Origin: Rhinolophus ferrumequinum
Taxonomy: Eukaryota > Chordata > Mammalia > Chiroptera > Rhinolophidae
NCBI RefSeq assembly: GCF_004115265.2
Contig: NC_046305.1
Location: forward strand, 43,930,187 to 43,994,186
Direction: 5' to 3'
Length of the DNA: 64,000 bases
Of this stretch, positions 56,114 to 64,000 are shown piece by piece. Under the pieces are notes generated by a model. That model was not told the DNA's origin. It did not search any database and worked only from the letters and a program-made list of their open reading frames with translations. Made by a program: the position numbers and the translations under genes. Every line of letters starts with the position of its first letter. Positions within the stretch are counted from its first letter, which is position 1.

Positions 56114-56290
56114 AATGTTGGGTAGAGACTGGAGGCGTGTGGGCGGGGTGGGGGCCTGTTGGACTCCATGGGTGACATTTACCAGTCATGAACTTAATGA
56201 AGATTGTAATTTGCTGATTAAAAATTGAATTCTTGTCAGTTTGACGTCAGAGAATGTCAAACATTAGATGACGAGACTTTGACAGACTGT
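56114..56290. repeat. Local noncoding direct repeat, copy B
   Basis: Same orientation as 55151-55331 and about 960 bp downstream. The spacer contains a purine-rich GGAA run and unique sequence. Confidence 0.75.
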
Positions 56291-56294
56291 TCTA

Positions 56295-56480
56295 GTCAAG
56301 TGTTCTAAGCATTTCACTTGTAGTAACTAATCTCCACCACAACGCTAACCCTGAGAGGTATGACTTCTATTCCCACTGCCCAGGAGGGGTCCCTGCTACA
56401 CAGAGAGGTTAAGGGACTAGTCCAAGTTCAGATGAAAAGAAGCAGAGGTTGGAGACCAAGCTGACTGCATCTCTTGCCAA
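56295..56480 (-). repeat. MIR SINE
   Basis: Contains gttctaagcatttcacttgt, ccctgagaggtatgacttct and acagagaggttaagggacta. Confidence 0.6.
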
Positions 56481-56495
56481 AGCCGCCCTCAAAGC

Positions 56496-56497
<2 letters not shown>

Positions 56498-56534
<37 letters not shown>
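56498..56534. repeat. GT microsatellite
   Basis: Uninterrupted (GT)n of about 18 units, after the MIR at 56.3-56.48 kb. Confidence 0.95.
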
Positions 56535-56539
<5 letters not shown>

Positions 56540-57324
56540 GTGCACATGCAGGCACATGCGTACAGGTCTGCAGGTGATGACTATGTTTAAAGCCACAGGA
56601 GACCTTTCTCTAACACGGCCCGTGTTGATACATGCCTTTCTATTTCTTCTATCCTGGGATTTGTGGAGAGGCAGCTGTGGAAGAACAGGTGTTACTAACA
56701 TGTTGGATGTACTTCTCCCATCTCTATCTTCCAGTTGTAAACTTCATTTTATTAGAAAATGAATCAAATAATCATGCCTGCTCCTTCACCTCTGAAACAT
56801 GACTTTCCCCAAGGCTAAAGTTGGGGGAAACCACCTTTATTTAATTATTTTTTTTATAGTATCTGTCAGATTTCTTTTTTTTTTTCCTTTTTACCTTTAT
56901 TTTAATAAATTTTATGTAACTGCTGCTCACTGGTGGACACTGTACCTCCTCTGTGGTTTTGAAAGTCCCTGGTCCGTGGATACTGTCGCAGCTGTCCCCA
57001 GGCTGGACAAGGGGCCAAATGAAGGAAGAGGCTCAATTCCATGGTTCTCTTTGGATGTTTCCTCTGTCATTTGGCTGTAATAATGTCCAGTGACTAATGA
57101 AGTGAATGGTTAAAGTTTATTTTTCAATCAAAATTCAATTCCAGCAGTAGAAAAGGGAGGAGAGAGAGGGAATAAAACATGAATGAAGCTCATGTAAGTA
57201 GCAAGCTGCTTTTCTGCTGAAAATAAAATAGCCTGACAGAGAAAGACAGCTTCTTCCCATCCAGATCCATTAGGTTGGATGTTCTTTATTAACTAATCAC
57301 GTTAGGGTCCTGCTTTGTGAGGAA

Positions 57325-57560
57325 GGAGCATGACACAATGGAAGAACCAAACGGATTTGGGATTAGAATATGGTTCTGCCACTTTCCAGCTCTGTGACGT
57401 TAGGCAAAGTGCCTTCACGTTTCTGAGCCAGTTTCCTCATCCACGAAGAGGTAGTTAATGACTCCTGCTTTGTAGAATTAGTAGAATGATTTGAGAATAA
57501 GAACAATGTGTGGAACGTCTTCCTATGCTGCAGACAGGCAGTAAATAGACCTTGTTATGT
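57325..57560 (+). repeat. MIR SINE
   Basis: Contains ctttccagctctgtgacgtt, gtttcctcatccacgaagag and agaatgatttgagaataaga. Confidence 0.65.
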
Positions 57561-58539
57561 ATCTCTGGTTAGTGGGCTGGGTGTGAGCACAGACCTACAT
57601 GTGAGTGTTTGGAGCAGAATATATGCCCTTTGTGAGGGGCCAGGAAGTGCCTAGTGCAGGAGGGTGAGCGTGTGGAGCTCGGCTGTGTGTCACTGGAGCT
57701 CTGAGAGTCTGTGTGGCCGTGATATCTCTGTAGGTTAAGTCCGCGTTCTCCAACCTTCTTGTAGAGGCCTCCAGACAGACATGGGAAACCTCAGATGGGA
57801 CTCCTCAAGGTTCCCTCGTGGGCGTGGGGGGGCGCAGCAAGCCTTCCTTTGCAGTAGCAGCAGCTCTCAGATCCTGTCTCACTATTCTAGACATTGCTTT
57901 GACACCTTCATTAGTCCCTGGTGACTTGTTAAAAGACTTCAAAGGAGAAATTTCCGACCAGATACCTCACTTGCCATTCACATTTTTTAACATTGAAGAT
58001 ACAACCGTACAGAACATGGCTGTAAATGGTAATTAAGCCTCTAGAGAGGGAGAAAGAAGAGGACAGAAGAGAGACACAGTGAGCGGAGAGGGCCAGAAAA
58101 ATGCTGCAGAGACAGCAGGGGGAAACGGAGTTACTCCTTGAATTCTGCGAAATAACCTCAAGGATACACATGCTTCACGAAGGTGATAAAGATGAAGTAT
58201 CAACAACAAAAGGATTTGATCCCAGAGAGGAGTAAATCGGGTGAGAGATGGAGCTGGTGTGGGAATTTTCCCTTTCAAAGAGGCAATTGAAGTGGGCTGG
58301 GCCACCCTTTGCACAAGGACAGCCAGCTGGGGTGCAATAGGCACTAGAAGTACGGGGAGTGACCTGAGGGTAGTTGTCCAAGCTCTCACCACACCCCTCA
58401 ATCTTTCTTCCCTGCACCCACTAACCTCAATTCCTACTTTAATAGAAAACACAAAAAATGAATGTTTAGCATCAGGTACATTTATAAATACTTATTTAAT
58501 TTAACAATATCCATATGAAGTAGATACTTTATAATCAGT

Positions 58540-59935
58540 GTGTGGGATTGACCCTCAGGCTGACTGGCTGTGGGGTTTGGCCAAATCCACAGCTCACGGG
58601 TTGCTGTGCAGGGGCTTGCCTACTGAGTGAGATTCGCCCCAGCTGGTTCTGGTGCCTGTTGAGACCACCCTTTGAGTGTGCTGCGTACGGGGTTAATGAG
58701 GCGGTGCTGTGCTGTGGTCTGAAGCCAACCTCTAAATATGTTGGTTCTGGGGCCTCTTGGGAGGGGCTCTGGTGCAGGCCCAGGTCACCTACTGCCTGTG
58801 ACTGGCTGGGAACTACCTGGTAGGAGCTACAAAGCAATCTCCAGTTGTTCCCTGCCTGTGCTAAACCTGGAGGCGCATGGAAGAGGCCACATGCAAACTG
58901 AGGATGTCTGCCACCAGCACTGGGCCGCTCCATAAAATGCCAGGACACCCCGAGGCCTGCTGCCACCTACTGGCTCCCTAACAGTTCAGTTCAACTGCTG
59001 CTAAAGCCTCATGTTGAACACAAGTAGGATGAGGCAGGGTACAGGGCGTCACTAGAGTAGGAAGAGATGTGGTCACCAGGTTAATATAGATTCTGGTTTA
59101 GTGCCAGTGCTGAGCATGAAGCTACTTAGCAAAAGTCTCAGAGCACACCGAGGTCAGTTGCCACCTGCCTGGGGCCCGTGTACCCAGATAGTTTTCCAAG
59201 AAAGAGTGCAATGTGTGCGGGGATGAATGTTCACAAGAAGGTGCCTCCACTGTTTGGGAAGTGGGCGGGGCGGGGTCCCAGAGGAGCTCATCAGACCAAT
59301 CAGATTTTAGATTGGGCCTGTGGGGGAGGGCTCAAAACAGGAAAGATGGCGCCCGCCTGCCAGCTGCATGGGAAGAAGGCTCCCTCATGAGGAAAATGAT
59401 AACTGTCCTCCAGCCCTCCGTGTGAAGCCACACCTCAGTCCCTGTATACCTCCAACACCCCCCCGGAGACCGTCCCTCTGCCGGAGCCCAGGGTGAGTGC
59501 CTACAAGTGGATGAGTCTGTGTGCGGTCCCTTTAAGAGGACGTCTGGATTTCCTGCAGCCTTTTGTCCCACCCAGATGGTCAGAATCCCCACTGTTTTTG
59601 TTTTTCACAGCCAGACGTTGTGGGGGCCCCTCTTCCGACACCAGTACTGCTGTGAAGCTGGGGTCCCTCGCTCCTCCAGGGGGAACCTCCATGGCTGAGA
59701 TACGCCTCTGATTCTCAACTGCCACAGGGAGGTTGAGGGCCGGCCTGTTTCGCACCTCTGCCCCTCCTACCAGTCTCGACATGGCTTCTTTACATCCTTA
59801 GTTATAAAACTTATGTTCAGCGAGACTTCGGAGGGTTCTCCAGGTTGATTGTCCTGTAATTTAGTTGTCATCTTCATGTGTTCATGGAAGGAAGCAGGCA
59901 CAGTATTTATTTCCTCTGCCGTCTTGGATCTCTCT
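58540..59935 (+). repeat. GC-rich block resembling an interspersed repeat, family not identified
   Basis: The right part (about 59460-59930) reads like a repeat I have seen in laurasiatherian genomes, with gtccctttaagaggacgtct, ttcacagccagacgttgtgg and accagtctcgacatggcttc, ending in ccgtcttgga. A GC box, a CCAAT box and aagatggcg lie at 59265-59351. It could be an L1 5' UTR or an LTR; I cannot decide. No coding function is claimed. Confidence 0.35.
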
Positions 59936-60360
59936 CAATCTTCATTCCCCCCCATTACCATGTAAATACATGCAAACTAAAAACATTTTTTTCCACATAT
60001 TTTGGAAAAATCAGCGTTAGGCATGTGCATTCAAGTTTTAGTAGGTGATTGTTCAAATTATGTAGTACTTAACATCAACTGCTCTGAAAACAAAATAGCA
60101 CCTGGATCTGTGGAATTGTTTTGCAAATTCATAATACCCGAGGTGATCTGCTTGTAGTATTCTCTAATTTAGTATGAAGTGATACCTTTGAAATCTCAGG
60201 TGCTTAAAAACTATCCAAAAACAATGTAAGGCTCATCTAATGCCTAAAAAATAGTTATATCTGGTTAAGGCCAGTATTATGGGATGGTGTGAAAGAGGCT
60301 GGCATGGTATGAAATGTTTCCTAATTCTTCATAGGATGCATTTGTCAGTGTCTCCAAAAT

Positions 60361-60395
60361 GTGTGTGTGTGTGTGTGTGAGTGTGTGTGTGTGTA
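60361..60395. repeat. GT microsatellite
   Basis: (GT)n interrupted once by GAGT. Confidence 0.9.
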
Positions 60396-61509
60396 TGCAT
60401 TCTTTCCCCTTCAGTTTTCCTTCACTAAAGGCATTTTTAAAATTCTGAAAGTTACAAAGAAGAATTTAAAAGTCATTTGTAATCCATAGTGATCTCTCTT
60501 TCTTTACATCTTCGTTATAGCTTTGATAATTTTGTAGCTAGTGAGATGCTGTGTTAGAAATGCTTTCCACCCTGAGAAACAGACAGCTTGACTACCAACA
60601 CAAAGAAAAGACGTGTTTAAAAAATAGGTTTATTTTTCTTGTATATCAGGAAGCCTGGAAGTAGGCAGTTGCCACTGTTTATTTAGTGGTCCAGCAATCA
60701 AGTGACATCTTGAAAATGCTCTTGGCCTTTGCCTCATGGTTATAAAATGGCTGTTACACTCCAAAAAAGTCACATCCCGGTTCAAGACAGTAAGAAGAGA
60801 AGGGAAAGCACTAGTATCAGTTGTTCCTTTATGAGAAAAGAAAAGTTTTCCCAGAGGCTCCTGGCAGACTTCTTTTTACAACCTATGGGCCATAACTGGG
60901 TCACAAAGTGACTCCTACCTTTAAGGGAGGCTAGGAAAACATTTTGTTCCTCCAGACTCTGCAATTGAAGTGGGTTAGAGAGAAGGGGGTTGGGAATGGG
61001 AGTGGGGTTAGCTGATCCACGGCGCTGCCACAGAAGCAGTGTTCTGATTGGCCAGGCTTCTTTCACATGCCTACCCCCAGAGCTGTGATAGACTCTGCTT
61101 TCCCACAATCACATGGACTGAAACTGGTGGAAGAAAAATGGATGTTAGGGAGGCATGAATGGAACATGCACATCACATTCTGTATCAGTTAACTTTTCCT
61201 GTAGAACAACTCACTCCCAAACTTAGTGGCTTAAAACCAGGAATATGGTCCTCACACTTCTGTGGATCAGTCAAGCAGTTCTGTTCTGGGCTGGCGTAGG
61301 GCTTCTTAGGCCCCTTTCAACTCTCAAAAGTGAAGTAATAATAGCTACTATTGACTGGTACCTACCATTTCTTAGATAGTAACGTTAGTCTACTTATGTA
61401 CTTTCTCACATTTTTCTCCTTCCCCTACTCCTGGTATCTGTTAGCATAGTTTAAAGGATTTGTGTCCTATTGAGGTATATTATATTCAGAGGTAAATTAT
61501 CATTTTTGG

Positions 61510-61700
61510 GCTCAGTATTAGCTGCTCTACATACATGGATTTGTAAAACCCTCAATACAGCCCTGTCAGGTATTTTGTCCATTTATAGACGGGGAAGCTG
61601 ACGCTCTAAGAGGTCAGGTACTTGACCAAGGTCCCTGAGCTAGTAATTCTGAGCTAAGGGTCTCCTTATTCCAACTAGAGTGCTCTTTTTGCCACACCAC
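61510..61700 (-). repeat. MIR SINE
   Basis: Contains cagccctgtcaggtattttg, acggggaagctgacgctcta and ggtacttgaccaaggtccct. Confidence 0.6.
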
Positions 61701-62319
61701 AGCTCTCTAACTGGCTTCCTCAGAGCAGACTGGACCTGTCCCCATGCAGTCAGGTCACTGCGGAAGTTATTGGAAACTTTCCTTTTCTCCCTGGAAAAGT
61801 AAATGGAGTGCCAGCCACTCTTGGACTAAGGACCCCAAGTCTCCCCAAGGGGCAACTCTCTGTCTTAATTGTGGTTATGCATGAGTCCCCATCCTGTGAT
61901 TTGTTTTTTCCAGCTAGATTCTCCAACAGACCTCAACCAGCATAGTTCTCTGAAGCAAACAAGTCTGTCACATGGCCTGTGCACAGGCTGCCCAGATCTC
62001 TGACAACCCTTGGGACGGTGGAGCCCCTCTTAAAAAGGCAGAGTAGCAGGGACAGGCCACGTGAACTTCCTGCCATCATCCACAGCTGACAGCAATTGAG
62101 CAGATGTCTGCTGCTAGGAAGGATTAGAAAGACCCATGGGGTGGGGGTAGGGGGGGGTCCTGTCTCATCAGTGTGGAGATCCAGGATGGCCCAGTGGGGA
62201 GGTAAATAAATGCCTCTATCCTCCTGCTACAGGCGGAACAGGGGCAATATTTTCCCAACTCCCCTTTGGCAGAAAGATCTCCAAATCAAGCCTTTCTTGC
62301 CATTGTTGTGCACTCAATT

Positions 62320-62495
62320 AGAACTTCTTTTACATATGATTAACTAGGAAAATTGTAATAACTATGTATGATGTCAAATGGTTCCTAGACTTATTGGGGT
62401 GGTCACTTCGTAAAGTATATAAATGTCTAATCACTATGTTGCACACCTGAAACTGATATAATATTGTATATCAACTGTAACTGAAAAAAAAATTA
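62320..62495 (+). mobile_element. L1 3' end with A-rich tail
   Basis: Ends with the common laurasiatherian L1 3' phrases ggggtggtcacttcgtaaag, aatgtctaatcactatgttg and acctgaaactgatataatat, followed by an A-run and an AT repeat at about 62495-62512. Confidence 0.7.
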
Positions 62496-62601
62496 TATAT
62501 ATATATATATAGATACACAGAGGGGAAAGAAGTATGATTAGGGAGGTGGTGGCTCTGTCATTTTAAATATCCAAGCCTCCCTTTGTCTACTTGTGATTAT
62601 A

Positions 62602-62781
62602 CAGTAAGTCCTCACTTAACATCGTCCATAGGCTGTGTGACTTCAAGGGAAACGACTAATGAAACCAATTTTTCCATAGGCTAATTGATATAAGCAAGAG
62701 TTAAGTTCCTACGGCGTCTCATCATCAGTATAAGGAAACATTGCTGAAGAAAACAACCTTATTCGAGGACCTGCTGTACTG
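62602..62781. mobile_element. Tigger-like (Tc1/mariner) MITE
   Basis: Left end cagtaagtcctcacttaac and right end gaggacctgctgtactg are approximate inverted repeats. A TA precedes the left end. Interior contains aatttttccataggctaatt and agcaagagttaagttcctac, as in short Tigger derivatives. Confidence 0.6.
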
Positions 62782-63449
62782 GTGAGTACGCAAAAATAAC
62801 AGGCTCAGAAAACACTCAGTAAAATGCGAGATGAGGCTCCTGTGTTTAGAGCATATTTTTTTCCTTATAACTGTTGCTGTACAATAGCAAATTAACACAT
62901 GATGCAGTGTGATGATATTGTCTTCGAGGTGGTTGCCATTTATTGTCAGTGCAGCTTATTGTTTAACATCAATATTAAAAGAAGGAATTTGAGCTGCTAT
63001 TGGAGATTGTTATATTGAGTCTGTTTGAGGGGAAATCCCCACTATTCTTTTGAAGCTTCTGGAATTAAGAGAATTAAAGAGGATCCTAAAATTGCAAGGT
63101 TTAGAACACTGCTACTATTTATATTTACTAGTTTGTGTGAATCAAGACTTTTGATCTGTGTGACCAAAGTAAAGTTGAGAAATAAACAGGATACATGCGA
63201 TTGCAACTATCATCCAATATTTCAATTTCAAATTTTTCTATTCGTCAAAGCAACCTCTTGATTATTAGTTATTGCCTTTAATAAGTTAATGTTATAAATC
63301 TTAACTTATAAAGCACATTTATTCTGATAAACTATACAATTATAAATTTATATAAATCATACGAGTAAAGTTATTCAGATAAACATCAATCTGTTTTACA
63401 TGTTGGGGCTCTGCAAAACAAATTGCGATTTTGAAAAGAGATCCTTTGC

Positions 63450-63670
63450 TCTCCCATTATCTCGCTTGATCTCACAACAGCCATAAGTCAAGGTTTTATT
63501 ATTATTCCCGTTTTACAAAGAAGGAAACAGAGCTTCAGAGAGGCTAACTGACTTTCCCAAGGGAAACAAACAAACAAACAAACAAACACATGAATAAATA
63601 AGCAAGTCGGAAGCAGAGCTAGGACTGGAAACCAGATACAAACTTCTTCCCGCTGCACCACATGGTAGGT
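63450..63670 (-). repeat. MIR SINE with internal AAAC repeat
   Basis: Contains ttattattcccgttttacaa and ggaaacagagcttcagagag; an (AAAC)n run at about 63565-63588 sits inside. Confidence 0.6.
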
Positions 63671-64000
63671 ACCACGCTGCCCTCTCTGCTCGTCCCTAAG
63701 CTCCTGGGAAGGCATGCTTATCTGCAGGACCCTCAAGTCCTGGACAGACTGAAAATGGTCAATGTGGGGTACAGGGCAGGAGGAAGCAGCAGCAGCACTT
63801 GCTTCCTGGGGCCTGAGAATTCTCCCCAGGGGCCCAGAAGGCTGTTTGGGGTGTGTTAGCAAGTTTTATCCCCCAAACCCGGTGTTCCATCCTGGAGTCA
63901 GAAGGGATGACCTCATAGGGACTTCTACCTGCCAGGAGCTGGGTGGGGAGAGGCGCCGGATCACAGTGAAACCATCCTGCAAACGCTGCGCATCCTCACT

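Overview
The window is mammalian genomic DNA, very probably from a bat. It carries multi-exon vertebrate genes with GT-AG introns, CpG-island promoters, and abundant MIR, L2 and L1M repeats. Three copies of a tRNA-derived SINE with a head reading GGCCGGCCCGGTGGCTCAGG resemble SINEs I know from horseshoe-bat-type genomes. Two copies of a short hAT element fit the recent DNA-transposon activity typical of bats. The species is inferred, not proven. The gene order matches human chromosome 1p13: MOV10 (+), RHOC (-), PPM1J (-), TAFA3/FAM19A3 (+).

Layout: 1-7104 is MOV10 intron sequence filled with L1M, L2 and MIR pieces. 7105-17178 holds 19 MOV10 coding exons, encoding all of the protein except about the first 46 residues. 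17179-18207 is the convergent 3' region shared with RHOC, whose four coding exons lie at 20477-18208 and whose CpG-island promoter and noncoding first exon lie near 23540-23620. 23700-26060 is intergenic and holds L2, MIR and a hAT element. PPM1J occupies 31255-26239 with ten coding exons and a complete 505-residue frame. 31330-34080 is intergenic. A second CpG island at about 34080-34614 is the likely TAFA3 promoter and first exon, and the TAFA3 coding exons run from 37270 to 40300.

From 40301 to the end I find no recognisable protein-coding gene. This part holds old hAT MITEs, MIRs, a broken class III (ERVL-type) endogenous retrovirus pol region at 46860-49560 interrupted by a young dimeric SINE, a solo-LTR-like block near 50985-51415, an unassigned CpG island at 52880-53770 next to a long GT repeat, and an unusual pair of diverged direct repeats at 55.15 and 56.11 kb.

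The genes do not form an operon-like pathway. MOV10 is an SF1 RNA helicase of RNA silencing and retroelement restriction, RHOC is a Rho GTPase, PPM1J is a PP2C-type phosphatase, and TAFA3 is a secreted chemokine-like neuropeptide. I found no evidence for a new biological system. The best leads are a leucine in RHOC switch I where proline is expected, the orphan CpG island with long open frames, the duplicated noncoding element, and the nested SINE-in-ERV locus.
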